DNA from: JBBSDP01 sp038240605
GTDB lineage: Bacteria; Planctomycetota; Phycisphaerae; Tepidisphaerales; Tepidisphaeraceae
Direction: 5' to 3'
Length of the DNA stretch: 64,000 nucleotides
Assembly (NCBI GenBank): GCA_038240605.1
Contig: JBBSDP010000020.1
Location: forward strand, 1 to 64,000
Both the position numbers and the translations under genes were made by a program. Below, one piece after another: positions 1-10,301 of this stretch (within the stretch, counting starts at the first letter, position 1; every line of letters starts with the position of its first letter). The notes under the pieces are model-generated. The model saw only the letters and a program-made list of their open reading frames with translations. It had not been told where the DNA came from and did no database searches.

Positions 1-210
1 GACCAATTGTCTGTAGCCGCTGCCGACGTTTTGGATCGACTGCGTCGCCAGGCCCAGCAGGTTGCCGTACGTCCACTGCGTGACGATCCCGCGCTCGTCG
101 GTCCGGCTGGTGGGGTTGCCGTAGACATCGAACTGCTCGACGATCGTGTAAGCGACGCCCGAGCCGTTCTGGGCGGCGCTGACGATCGGCGGCGTGGTGT
201 TAGGATAATC
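1..210 (-). pseudogene. RHS/YD-repeat protein fragment, cut at its 5' side and at the window edge
   Basis: Reading the minus strand from 210 down to 1 gives 70 open codons with YD-repeat character, for example FDVYGNPTSRTDERGIVT followed by WTYGNLLG. This is the style of RHS/YD-repeat surface or toxin-delivery proteins. No convincing start is seen: the recognisable repeat begins abruptly near 213, and reading further upstream runs into the antisense of the neighbouring lipoprotein gene. The rest lies left of the window. It may be a broken gene or a 5'-truncated orphan repeat. The family call is fairly safe from the repeat pattern; pseudogene status is inferred. Confidence 0.6.
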
Positions 211-246
211 CAAATGCACGGCGAGGAGCAGATATCTGGAGGTTTT

Positions 247-804
247 ATGGATGGGAAGGTGTTGCAATCGTTGGTACTCATGTTGGCCGCTTCTCTGGCC
301 GGCTGTAGCAGCCACTCCACATCGCCATCGCGGTTATCATCCAGCATTGTGCTATCGCGGCGCGTGAAAAAGCAATTTGGCGATCACGCGATCAAGGTGC
401 TTCGGACTGCTGACCGGGTTGAGGTCTATCGCGTGCAGGATACGCATGAACGGAACGTGACGAAGCGGAACGTCGCCGGCTACGTGATCCTTGCCACCGG
501 AAAGGAGCAGGGTCGCGACTTCGCGCGACGGCTTGTGGCCGTCCTCCTCAACGACGCCAGTTACGAATGGGAAATGGCCAAGGGTTGCGAGTTCAATCCC
601 GGCGTCGCGTATCGCGTCTGGAGCGGCGGCGATTCGGTGCTCGTGCTCGACTGCTTCGACTGCGATGAAATCGGCGTTCTCACGGACGAGTCGAAGCGCG
701 ACTCAGTTCGATACGGCGAGTCAGATCCCGCTCGTCCGGCGCTAATCCGGCTGGTCAGAGAAGCGCTGCCCGATGACCAGGACCTCAAGGGCCTTAAGCC
801 CTAA
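247..804 (+). CDS. Small predicted lipoprotein of unknown function
   Basis: This encodes 185 residues. The start at 247 is chosen because GGAGG lies 4 bases upstream (238-242) and because it opens directly with a lipoprotein signal: a short charged N-terminus, hydrophobic LVLMLAASLAGC, and lipobox LAGC with the acylated Cys near residue 19. A longer reading from position 7 would be antisense to the RHS fragment and is rejected. The mature part has no domain I recognise; it holds a Cys-rich patch (DCFDCDE) near residue 140. It stands alone between the RHS fragment and the MoxR block. Confidence 0.65.
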   Translation: MDGKVLQSLVLMLAASLAGCSSHSTSPSRLSSSIVLSRRVKKQFGDHAIKVLRTADRVEVYRVQDTHERNVTKRNVAGYVILATGKEQGRDFARRLVAVLLNDASYEWEMAKGCEFNPGVAYRVWSGGDSVLVLDCFDCDEIGVLTDESKRDSVRYGESDPARPALIRLVREALPDDQDLKGLKP

Positions 805-974
805 TGATTCCGGTTGGCATTCGTTGCGCATTTTGAGCCATGCGCCGATCAGTCTTTGTCGTTGCTTTGCCGCGTATGGCCCTTGATAATGTCCGCGCGT
901 GATCGGGTGGGGTGGCCGGGGCGAGAATCCCGGTCGCGTGGCGCGAGACATTCCAATCCGCGGGGTTAATACTG

Positions 975-2000
<1,026 letters not shown>

Positions 2001-2052
2001 GCGAGATGCGACGTGTCGTCCTCTGTTGCACTGGACGCGCGCGGGTCCGACC

Positions 2053-2973
2053 ATGCCGACGACTACGACCCCATCATCCTCTCGTTCTCCGTTCCTCGAC
2101 CTGCGGTCGCTCTCGGCCCTGGCGCACATGCGCTTTGTGACCCGGCAGCAGCTCGAAGGCGCCTATAGCGGGCGACACCGCTCGCGCCAGAAAGGCGGCG
2201 CGGGCGAGTTCGTCGATTTCCGCGAGTACACGGCTGGTGAAGACCTTCGCCGGCTCGACTGGAAAGTGCTGGCCCGCACCGGCCGGGGCTTCGTTCGGCT
2301 CTTCCAGGACGAGACCAACCTCCTCTGTACGATCGTCCTCGATGCCAGCGGTTCGATGCAGTTCAGCGGACGCCGTCGTGATGGCGGGACCAAGTTCCAG
2401 TACGTGCAGTACCTCACCACGGCGCTCACCCACGTGATCGGACGCCAGCAGGACCAGGTGGGGCTCGCGGTCGTGTCGGATGGTTTGCAGGAAGTGTTTC
2501 CGCCGGGCGGGACCTCCACTCATGTGAGCCGGCTCCAGGACGCGATCGCGGCCCTGAAGACGCGCCCGGTGACGAAACTGGCCGGAGCACTGCGCGAACT
2601 CTTTGGCCGGTTTCAGCGGCGCGGGGTGCTGATGGTCGTCAGCGACTTCCTCGTGGACGACCTCGACGCGGTCTTCGCGTCGCTGCGGCTGTTCCGTCAT
2701 CGCCGCTGGGAGGTGATCGTCCTGCAGGTGATTCACCCGGAGGAGGAGCGGCTTCCGGAAGGCATCGCCTACCGCTTCGAGGGGCTGGAAGATGATGGCC
2801 TGGTCGACTGCTCGCCCGCGGAGATCCGCGCCCTCTACGAGGAGCGGTTCGCCGCTCACGTTGCCACGGTGCGCGGGTTGGCGCTCGGCTGCGGCTGCGA
2901 CTATCGGCGCGTTTCGACTGCCGTTCCGTACCTGCAAACGCTCGGCGGGTTTCTGATCGAGCGAAGCGGATGA
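2053..2973 (+). CDS. DUF58 domain protein with vWA-like fold
   Basis: This 306-residue DUF58 protein is the usual partner of MoxR ATPases. The N-terminal conserved segment is visible as GEFVDFREYTAGEDLRRLDW (51-70). The metal-ion-dependent adhesion-type motif DASGSM (97-102) has the expected DxSxS form, so metal binding is plausible. No signal peptide or membrane segment is evident, so it is probably cytoplasmic or peripheral. The ATG at 2053 is chosen over 2026, which adds only nine unconserved residues. It sits 52 bases after moxR and 20 bases before the BatA-like gene, consistent with cotranscription. The molecular role of DUF58 proteins is not established. Confidence 0.9.
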   Translation: MPTTTTPSSSRSPFLDLRSLSALAHMRFVTRQQLEGAYSGRHRSRQKGGAGEFVDFREYTAGEDLRRLDWKVLARTGRGFVRLFQDETNLLCTIVLDASGSMQFSGRRRDGGTKFQYVQYLTTALTHVIGRQQDQVGLAVVSDGLQEVFPPGGTSTHVSRLQDAIAALKTRPVTKLAGALRELFGRFQRRGVLMVVSDFLVDDLDAVFASLRLFRHRRWEVIVLQVIHPEEERLPEGIAYRFEGLEDDGLVDCSPAEIRALYEERFAAHVATVRGLALGCGCDYRRVSTAVPYLQTLGGFLIERSG

Positions 2974-2993
2974 GGAAAGCGCGAGTGTGATCT

Positions 2994-5108
2994 ATGGCGC
3001 TGGTTCACCCATGGGCATTGCTGGCCGGGTTGGCGGTGGGATTGCCATTGCTGATCCACTGGCTTACGCGTCCGCGCCCGGTCCGCCTCCCGCTCTCGAC
3101 GATCCGCTTCGTGCGCGAGGCGCTTCAGCAACGCCGGGCAAAGCACCGGCTGCGCGACCTGCTGCTGCTGTTGCTCCGCGCCGCGGCAGTCGTCCTGCTC
3201 GCGATCGCGTTCGCCCGCCCGCTCACCGGCGCCCGTCCGCTCGTCACGGCGGATTCCGCTGGCGGCGCCGCCCGCGTCGTCCTGCTCGACCAGAGCCTGG
3301 GGATGAGCGAAGTGGCCAACGGCGCCACCGCCTTCGACCGGGCTCGCCCGACCGCCGCTCGATACATCGCCTACCGCCCCGGCGCCCGTGCCGACCTGAT
3401 CCTCGCGGCCGCCCGCCCGCGGCCCGTCACCGAACGGCTCACTTCCAACTTCGGGCCGTTGCGCGACGAGCTTTCGGCGGCGCAGCCCCTGGCGCAGCGG
3501 CTGGACTCTGCGGCGGCCATCAACCTGGCTGCCGAACTGCTCGCGTCCGCGCCGGCCGGCGGGGAGCGCGAGCTGGTGATCATCAGCAATTTCCAGCGTT
3601 CCAACTGGTCGAACGTCGATTTCTCGCCGCTGCCGAGCGACACGCGCATCCAGCTCGAATCCGTGGCGCCGGCCACCACGCCGGACAACATTGCGGTCGT
3701 GAAGGTGGCGGCGGTGGGTCGCGCCGAGCAGGGGCGCGAGACGCGCATCGACGTCGAGGTCGGCAACTACTCCAAGGCAGCTCGCGAGGTCGACGTGCTG
3801 CTGACCGTTGGCCGTGCCACCGCGCGCCTCAAGCGCGTTTGTCCGCCCGGCGTAAAGACGCTGCTCTCGACGACGCTCGTCCCGGCCGATGCCGGCTGGC
3901 AGGGGGGTGAGGCCCGGCTGCTGGGCGTGGAAGATGCGGTGTCCGCGGACAACGTCCGCCCGTTCGTCCTGAACGTTCGCCCGCCGCCTGTTTATGCACT
4001 AATCACCCGAGAGCCGGCCGCGCCGCGTCCGACCTCCAGCCACTTCCTGGAGCGGGCGCTGGCGCCGATCCGCTCGCGCGACGATGCCGGCGGGACGAAG
4101 AAGGCGGAGGCGGTGCGGCGCATCGCGCCCGATGCGCTCGATCGCGACGCGATCGCCGGGGCGGACCTGATCGTCCTCGATCATCCCGGCAAACTCTCGG
4201 CGCCACAGGCGGGATTGCTCGCGGCATTGCTGCGGCGGGGACGACCCGTCCTGTACGTCGCGGCGGAGCCGGTCGATGCCACCAATCTGAAGCTGCTGGA
4301 GCAGGCGGCGGGGCGCGATCTGAAGATGCCCGTCGAGTTTGCCCCGCCCCCGGCGGCTACTTCGCGGCACGATTTGTTCCTCACGCAGGTCAAGCGCAAC
4401 GCTTCTCCGTTCGCGACGTTTGGCGAATCGTTGCCGGCGGCGATCGGCCCGCTCCGCTTTGGCGGCGGACTTTCCTCCCGTCCCGCGCCAGGCGGGCTCG
4501 CGGACGACGTGCTCGCTGAGTTCGACGATCACTCCGCCTGCCTCACAACGACGGCCTGCGCCGCCGGCACGCTGGCGGTATTAAACGCCGACCTGAATGA
4601 TTCCAACCTGATCGCTTCGCCGGTCTTCGTGCCGCTGCTGGAGGAACTGGTGGACCGCCTGCTGCTGCGCCGCGGAACCGATGAATCGGTCGCGTGCGGC
4701 GAGCCACTGGCCGCTTACCTGCCGGCCGAGGCAGGCGATGCGGCGGGATTGAATATCGAACGCCCCGCCGGATCGGCCCCCGCGAGCGGCGCGCCGGGAA
4801 TGATCTCAGATGATGCCAACTTCGTCCTGTGGCGCTGGAGCGCCGCCGGTCCTCCCGGCGTGTACGCCGTCAAACGCGATGCGGCCACGGTCTTCGCCAT
4901 CGCATCCGCCGCGCCGGGGACCGCCAGCGACCTGACCCCGCTCGAGGCGGACATGCTGACCCATCGCCTGGCGGGCGAGCGGAGCGTCGCGATGCGCTCG
5001 GTCTCGGAAGAAGCCGAGCGCCATGATCGGGCCTGGGCGTGGGTGCTGGTTGCGTGTGCCGGATGTCTGTTGACGGAACTGCTGATGCTTCGCGTGTTCC
5101 GAACCTGA
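2994..5108 (+). CDS. BatA-like membrane protein with degenerate vWA domain
   Basis: The N-terminus (ALVHPWALLAGLAVGLPLLI, then HWLTRPRPV) is the BatA/aerotolerance-type domain, with two membrane segments near residues 6-24 and 56-73. A vWA-like region follows, whose metal motif is degenerate (DQSLGMS rather than DxSxS), so metal binding may be lost. A long extracytoplasmic part of about 550 residues ends in a third membrane segment near 682-700. At 704 residues it is much longer than classical BatA, as is common for planctomycetal versions. It is tightly packed between the DUF58 gene and the vWA gene (3-base gap downstream). It probably forms a membrane complex with its neighbours; this is inferred from context. 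Confidence 0.85.
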   Translation: MALVHPWALLAGLAVGLPLLIHWLTRPRPVRLPLSTIRFVREALQQRRAKHRLRDLLLLLLRAAAVVLLAIAFARPLTGARPLVTADSAGGAARVVLLDQSLGMSEVANGATAFDRARPTAARYIAYRPGARADLILAAARPRPVTERLTSNFGPLRDELSAAQPLAQRLDSAAAINLAAELLASAPAGGERELVIISNFQRSNWSNVDFSPLPSDTRIQLESVAPATTPDNIAVVKVAAVGRAEQGRETRIDVEVGNYSKAAREVDVLLTVGRATARLKRVCPPGVKTLLSTTLVPADAGWQGGEARLLGVEDAVSADNVRPFVLNVRPPPVYALITREPAAPRPTSSHFLERALAPIRSRDDAGGTKKAEAVRRIAPDALDRDAIAGADLIVLDHPGKLSAPQAGLLAALLRRGRPVLYVAAEPVDATNLKLLEQAAGRDLKMPVEFAPPPAATSRHDLFLTQVKRNASPFATFGESLPAAIGPLRFGGGLSSRPAPGGLADDVLAEFDDHSACLTTTACAAGTLAVLNADLNDSNLIASPVFVPLLEELVDRLLLRRGTDESVACGEPLAAYLPAEAGDAAGLNIERPAGSAPASGAPGMISDDANFVLWRWSAAGPPGVYAVKRDAATVFAIASAAPGTASDLTPLEADMLTHRLAGERSVAMRSVSEEAERHDRAWAWVLVACAGCLLTELLMLRVFRT

Positions 5109-5111
5109 GAA

Positions 5112-7406
5112 GTGATGGGTTACTGGAGCGTCGAACCTCTAATCCCTGCCGCGCTGTGGCTGGCGCTGGCTGCCGCGGCGGTCGTGCTATTGATCGTCTA
5201 CGCGCGCCGTCAGCCGCCGATCGTCAGCACGGGGCGCTGGGCTGCCATCCTTTCATTGATGTCGGCTGCGCTGGCCCTGGTCCTCCTGCTCCTGCTCAAC
5301 CCCATTCGCGTCGAGCCGATCCCATCTCCGCCCGGCAAGCCGCTGCTGACCGTGCTGATCGACGCGACCGCGAGTATGAACACGCCCGATGCGCAGGGCG
5401 CGACGCGCTACCGCCGGGCGCTGGATGCCGCGACGGTGCTGAGCGAACGCCTCGCCGGCCGCTTTGACGTGCGCGTTCGCAGCTTCGCGGATGCGGATCT
5501 CGCCGCTGATCTGAAGGACCTGGCTGGCCGCCCGGCCGCCGGACGGAGCACCGACCTGGGCGCGGCGATTGCCGGCTGCCTCGACGAAGACCGGCCGCAG
5601 GGACAGGCCGTCGCCCTGTTGAGCGACGGCGCTCACAATGCCGGCGACGTGGCCGGCGTCCTCGACACCACGCGCCTGGCCCGCGCCATGGCCGCGCCGA
5701 TCTACACGCGCACGTTCGGCGGGGACGCGGGCGGGTTCGATCTTGGCGTTGAGCTGCGCTCGCCCCAGGACTTGGCCTTCGTGAATCAGAAGGTGCTCGT
5801 CACGGCCCGGATCACCCATGTGGGGCTGAGCGGAACGCACCCCAACGTGCTTCTCCTGAGCGAAGGAAAGGAGATCGCGCGCGCCCGCGCCGACCTCCCC
5901 GAAGACCGTGCCGGCGAAGTGCATTTCTGGGTCAACCGGGAGAAGACCGGCGCGTTTCCCTTCGAGGTGCGCGTCGAGCCGCTCCCTGGCGAAATGACCC
6001 AGGCGAACAATGCAGCTTCGTATTTGCTTCGCGTCATCGATCAGCCGATCCACGTGTTGCAGGTCGAGGGCAAGCCGTACTGGGATTCGAAGTTTTTGAT
6101 GCGGACGCTGTCCGGCGTACCCGCTGTGGAGCTTGACAGCGCGGTGCGGATCGCCGATGACCGCGTGATGTGGCGCACGCTCCGTCGGGAAGAAGAGGGG
6201 GCCGCGCCTGCCACGCGCCCTGCCGCGTCCGCGCCTGCCGGCGCTGACGCGCCGCGCGTGGAGAAATGGCAGATCCTCAACGATCCGGGCAAGATGCTGG
6301 GCGACGCGACGATCCTCAACCGTTACCAGATCGTGGTCATCGGGCGGGACGCCGAGCCGTTCCTCACCGAGGCCGCGGTCGCCAACCTTCAGAACTGGGT
6401 GTCGCGCAGCGGCGGGGCACTGGTCTGCTACCGCGGCTCACCGACCGCGCAGGCGAACGAACGGCTCGCCCGGCTCCTGCCGGTTCGCTGGACGGCATCG
6501 CCCGAAACGCGCTTTCACGTGAAGATGACCGACCAGGGACGCGACCTGCACTGGCTCGGCGAGGCGGCGGCGGATTTTGGCGAGGGGGACTCGCTCCCGC
6601 GCCTCCCCACGCTTGCCAGCACCGCGCAACCGGAGCGGAACAAGCCGCTGGCGATTGTGTTGGCCAAATCGGTCTCACCGTCAGGAGAGGGCGCGCCCGC
6701 GGTGATCTATCAGCCCTACGGGTCGGGACGCGTCGTCGTGATCGAAGGCGCGGGAATGTGGCGGTGGGCGTTCCTGCCGCCGCAGTATCAGAAACAGGAA
6801 GAGATCTACCGCACCCTCTGGCACAGCCTCCTGCGCTGGCTGGTCGCGGGCGGCGGCCTGATGCCCGGCCAGACGATGATGCTCCGCGCCGAGAAGCTGA
6901 GCTTCGCGGCCGGAGAGCCGGTGGGCGTCTCCCTGCTGCTTCGCGAAGAAGCGGCCCATGGAAGGCTTCCCGACGTCGAGTTGACGCCGGGGAGCGGCGG
7001 CCCATCAAAGACATATGCGCCGGCGCCGCTCCCCGATGAGCCGGGCGCGTTTCACGTAGATTTCGGGAAGCTACCTGAAGGGCGGTACCAGGCGCGCGTG
7101 GTGGGGGCCGGGGCCGCCGACTCCTTCAGCCACACGGTTTTCGACGTGCAGCGCTTCGGCGAAGAGGAGCTGAACCTCAAGGCACGTCCCGATCTCATGC
7201 AGCGCATCGCCGACGACAGCGGCGGGGCCGTGCTGGGCGACGACCCGGCGGGTGAACTGGCGGCGCGGTTCTCCGAACACCTGGCGCGCGCCCGCCCGCC
7301 GCGCACGCGACGAACGACCGCCTGGGACCGCGCGTGGATCCTCAGCGCGATCATCGCGGTCTGGGGCGCATCGTGGTGGCTGCGGCGGAGTGCCGGTCTG
7401 GTGTGA
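5112..7406 (+). CDS. vWA-domain membrane protein with glutamine-amidotransferase-like region
   Basis: This encodes 764 residues. Two N-terminal membrane segments (about 10-30 and 40-62) precede a vWA domain whose motif reads DATASM, close to DxSxS. A middle region resembles the non-catalytic class I glutamine-amidotransferase-like fold often seen in such proteins (VVIGRDAEPFLTEAAVANLQ and the glycine-rich YGSGRVVVIEGAGMWRW). A C-terminal membrane segment (IIAVWGASWWL) closes it. The GTG at 5112 lies 3 bases after the previous stop; the ATG at 5115 is equally possible. It is probably a membrane partner of the MoxR/BatA-like proteins. Substrate and activity are unknown. Confidence 0.82.
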   Translation: MMGYWSVEPLIPAALWLALAAAAVVLLIVYARRQPPIVSTGRWAAILSLMSAALALVLLLLLNPIRVEPIPSPPGKPLLTVLIDATASMNTPDAQGATRYRRALDAATVLSERLAGRFDVRVRSFADADLAADLKDLAGRPAAGRSTDLGAAIAGCLDEDRPQGQAVALLSDGAHNAGDVAGVLDTTRLARAMAAPIYTRTFGGDAGGFDLGVELRSPQDLAFVNQKVLVTARITHVGLSGTHPNVLLLSEGKEIARARADLPEDRAGEVHFWVNREKTGAFPFEVRVEPLPGEMTQANNAASYLLRVIDQPIHVLQVEGKPYWDSKFLMRTLSGVPAVELDSAVRIADDRVMWRTLRREEEGAAPATRPAASAPAGADAPRVEKWQILNDPGKMLGDATILNRYQIVVIGRDAEPFLTEAAVANLQNWVSRSGGALVCYRGSPTAQANERLARLLPVRWTASPETRFHVKMTDQGRDLHWLGEAAADFGEGDSLPRLPTLASTAQPERNKPLAIVLAKSVSPSGEGAPAVIYQPYGSGRVVVIEGAGMWRWAFLPPQYQKQEEIYRTLWHSLLRWLVAGGGLMPGQTMMLRAEKLSFAAGEPVGVSLLLREEAAHGRLPDVELTPGSGGPSKTYAPAPLPDEPGAFHVDFGKLPEGRYQARVVGAGAADSFSHTVFDVQRFGEEELNLKARPDLMQRIADDSGGAVLGDDPAGELAARFSEHLARARPPRTRRTTAWDRAWILSAIIAVWGASWWLRRSAGLV

Positions 7407-7445
7407 GCGGACGGTAGGATGTAACGCGACAAGGGTGGTCGATCG

Positions 7446-10274
7446 ATGAACACCAACTTGAACCAGCGAATTTCGGTCATAAAGCGCCGGCTGATCGCCG
7501 TCGGACTCAGCGCGTCGACCGCCTGGGCCGTGGCGGCGGGCGCGCTGCTGCTGCTCCTGAGCATGTGGCTCGACCTCGTCCTGGAGCTTCCGCCAGCGGT
7601 GCGCATCGCCTGCGGCGTCGCGTGCCTGGCGCTGGCGGTGGTAATGGCAGGCCTGCTCATTCGATCCGCTTGGCATCGCGTCACGCCGGCTGCGATCGCG
7701 CGCCGACTGGACGGTGCTGCGGGAGCGCATGGTCAGGTGGTCTCGGGCGTCGACCTGCTCCTGTCGCCTCCCATGGCGACGCATGGCGCAAGCGCCGTGA
7801 CGAGCGGGCTTGCCCGAATGGCCGTCGAGCGCGCCGCGGCCCTCGCGGCCAATGTCTCGTCGGCGGTCGCCGCGCCGGCGCGCCCTCTTTACCGACCCGT
7901 CGCAGCGCTGGCCGTGCTCGTGCTGTTCGCGATGATCACCGCTGCCGCGGCGCCGCGCCTCTTCTCAACGCAGTGGCTCCGTTTCTTCGATCCTTTCGGC
8001 GATCATCCACCCTACTCGCGCATCGAGTTCACACTCGATCCGGGGAATGCAAGGGTGGTGTACGGCTCCACGCTCGACATCCGCGCCACGTCGCACGGTG
8101 ATACCGTCGAGGGGCTGGACCTCGTCGTCAAATCGCAGGAGGCCGGAACCGAAGAAGTGCTGCCGATGTTCCCCGAGGCAGCAGGAAGTTGGCGTGGCAC
8201 GCTGACGCGGGTGACCTCGGACGGGCGTTACTTCGTCCGCGCTCGCGGCGCGCGAAGCAAGCATTTTGACATTGGCGTCATCACCGTGCCGAAGCTGGAA
8301 TCGGTCCGCTTCCGCATCACCCCGCCGGCTTACACGCACCGCCCGCCGCTCGAAGGCCCGCTACCGCAGGGTGGGTTGGCGGCGTTGCCGGGGACGCTCG
8401 TGCATATCTGGGCGAAGAGCAATCGCCCGCTCTCCGCAGGCGCGCTGGAAACCGATGCGCCGCAGGGCGTGGCATCGGGCGCTGTGCCGAGCACTCAGCC
8501 AATTGCCTCTACCCAATTCACATTGCAACCTGCGGCCGCTGGAGACACTGAAGTCGGCGGATCGTTCATCGTGCAGGCCGGCGGCCGCCTGAGCCTGAAG
8601 GTGTCGGACGTCAACGGCCAGGCCTCGACGGACTCGTTCACCACCCCGATCACGCTCTTGCGCGACGAACGCCCTTTCGTTCGCATCCTCGAGCCCAAGC
8701 CCGATTCCTACGCGACTCCCGACGTCACGCTGAACGTGGAAATGATCGCGGAAGACGATTACGGCGTATCGCGGCTGGAGCTGTTCCGCAGCCTCGACGA
8801 ATCGCCGGCATCGTCCGTGATCCTGCCGGTACCCAAGCCAGAGCCGACGCGATTTCCCACCACCACGCCGTTGCCCCTCGCCGCCTATGCCCTGAGCCCG
8901 GGGAACGTGATCAAGCTGTACGCGCGTGTCGAAGACAACGACCCGGCCGGTCCCAAGGGATCGGAGAGCCCGGTGGTGACCGTCCACATCATCTCCAAGG
9001 AGCAGATGCAGCAGATGATGCTGGCGCGCGAAGGGCTGGAAGTGCTCCTCGGCAAATACGAGCAGGCGACGCGCCGCATGGAAGCGGCCAACGAGAAGAT
9101 CGAGCAGCTCCAGAAAGCGCTCGCCAAGGCCGATTCGAACAGCGAGCTGTCCAAAGAACTGCGCGAACAACTGAAGCAGGCGGCCGACCAGATCGCGAAG
9201 GATGCTGAAAAGCTGGCCGGCCTGTCCGCCGAAGACCTTCCGTTCGACATCGACCACGCGCTCAAGAACCAACTGGATGAAGCCGCGCAAGCGCTGGAGA
9301 AGGCGGCCGACGCGCTCGACAAAGCCGCCGCCCGCCCCGGTCTCAGCGCGGGGGCGGCGGCCGCGGCGGTCGCCAAGGCGCGGAAGGAGCTGGGCGGGGA
9401 GCGGGAGAAGTTCAAGGAGGAGGCCGCCGACCCGCTCGACCATCTCGCAAAGATCTACCCGCTGATCGAGGACGAGGCGCGGTTCGCCGAGTTGTGGGAG
9501 CGGCAGAAGGATCTGGCGGACCGGATGGAATCCCTCGTCGGACACGACGATGAAGACGACCCGCATCAAAAGTCGCGCATGCGCGACCTCGAGGCCGAGC
9601 AGCGCCAGCTCAAGGCGGACCTCCGCGAGCTGCTCGACGACATCGAGAACCGCACCGCGGAGCTCCCGTCCGACCCGCGCCTCGATGGCCTGAGGAAGAC
9701 CGCCGGTGAATTCGCCAAGGCGGTACGGAAGAGCACCGCGGCCGATGAAATGGCGGCGTCGGAATCTGGCCTTGCCGAGTTCTCCGGCTCGCGCTCCGCG
9801 CCCGCCGCCCGCGCCGCCGCGGACACGCTCAAGAAGTTCCTGGCCCAGTGTCAGTCGGTCGGAGAGCAGGGTGGGGAGTGCCTCAAGTTCCAGCCCAAGC
9901 TCGCGTCATCGCTCGGCGGCACGGTCGAGCAGCTCCTCGAAGCCGAGGGTCTGGGCATGGGCAAAGGACAGAAGGGCCTGGCCGGTGCTGGCGGCGGATA
10001 CAGTGCCCGCCGCAGCTCGTTACGAAACGTCGGGATGTATGGCCGGATCCCGGTTCGGGGAAGCGAGTCCCGCGCCGGCGGCGGCCGGGCGGACCACGGT
10101 ATCTCCGACACTTCAAATGGCCCCGGACACGCCGGAAACCCGCTCGATTCCAGTGCAAAGAGCCGCCTCGATGCGAGCGGCCAATCGGATGCCGCCATCC
10201 CCGATCGATACAAGCGCCGCGTCGGCGAATATTTCCAGCGGGTCGCCGATGAACTTGAACAAAATGGAAAGTAG
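7446..10274 (+). CDS. Large DUF4175-like membrane protein with coiled-coil C-terminal half
   Basis: This 942-residue protein has hydrophobic segments near residues 20-42, 52-74 and 150-170. A beta-rich extracytoplasmic region follows, then a long Lys/Glu/Ala-rich coiled coil (about 520-800, e.g. AANEKIEQLQKALAKADS), and finally a Gly/Ser/Arg-rich tail. This architecture matches DUF4175-like proteins found beside MoxR-vWA genes. It lies 39 bases after the vWA gene and 27 bases before the DUF4159 gene. A structural or scaffolding role in an envelope complex is inferred; the family has no assigned biochemical activity that I can state. Confidence 0.72.
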   Translation: MNTNLNQRISVIKRRLIAVGLSASTAWAVAAGALLLLLSMWLDLVLELPPAVRIACGVACLALAVVMAGLLIRSAWHRVTPAAIARRLDGAAGAHGQVVSGVDLLLSPPMATHGASAVTSGLARMAVERAAALAANVSSAVAAPARPLYRPVAALAVLVLFAMITAAAAPRLFSTQWLRFFDPFGDHPPYSRIEFTLDPGNARVVYGSTLDIRATSHGDTVEGLDLVVKSQEAGTEEVLPMFPEAAGSWRGTLTRVTSDGRYFVRARGARSKHFDIGVITVPKLESVRFRITPPAYTHRPPLEGPLPQGGLAALPGTLVHIWAKSNRPLSAGALETDAPQGVASGAVPSTQPIASTQFTLQPAAAGDTEVGGSFIVQAGGRLSLKVSDVNGQASTDSFTTPITLLRDERPFVRILEPKPDSYATPDVTLNVEMIAEDDYGVSRLELFRSLDESPASSVILPVPKPEPTRFPTTTPLPLAAYALSPGNVIKLYARVEDNDPAGPKGSESPVVTVHIISKEQMQQMMLAREGLEVLLGKYEQATRRMEAANEKIEQLQKALAKADSNSELSKELREQLKQAADQIAKDAEKLAGLSAEDLPFDIDHALKNQLDEAAQALEKAADALDKAAARPGLSAGAAAAAVAKARKELGGEREKFKEEAADPLDHLAKIYPLIEDEARFAELWERQKDLADRMESLVGHDDEDDPHQKSRMRDLEAEQRQLKADLRELLDDIENRTAELPSDPRLDGLRKTAGEFAKAVRKSTAADEMAASESGLAEFSGSRSAPAARAAADTLKKFLAQCQSVGEQGGECLKFQPKLASSLGGTVEQLLEAEGLGMGKGQKGLAGAGGGYSARRSSLRNVGMYGRIPVRGSESRAGGGRADHGISDTSNGPGHAGNPLDSSAKSRLDASGQSDAAIPDRYKRRVGEYFQRVADELEQNGK

Positions 10275-10301
10275 CGGACGTGTGAAGCGGAGAAGACCAT
10301 C

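Noticed and set aside
7..246. Upstream extension of the lipoprotein reading frame
   Set aside because: It is antisense to YD-repeat sequence, and the signal peptide plus ribosome site place the start at 247.
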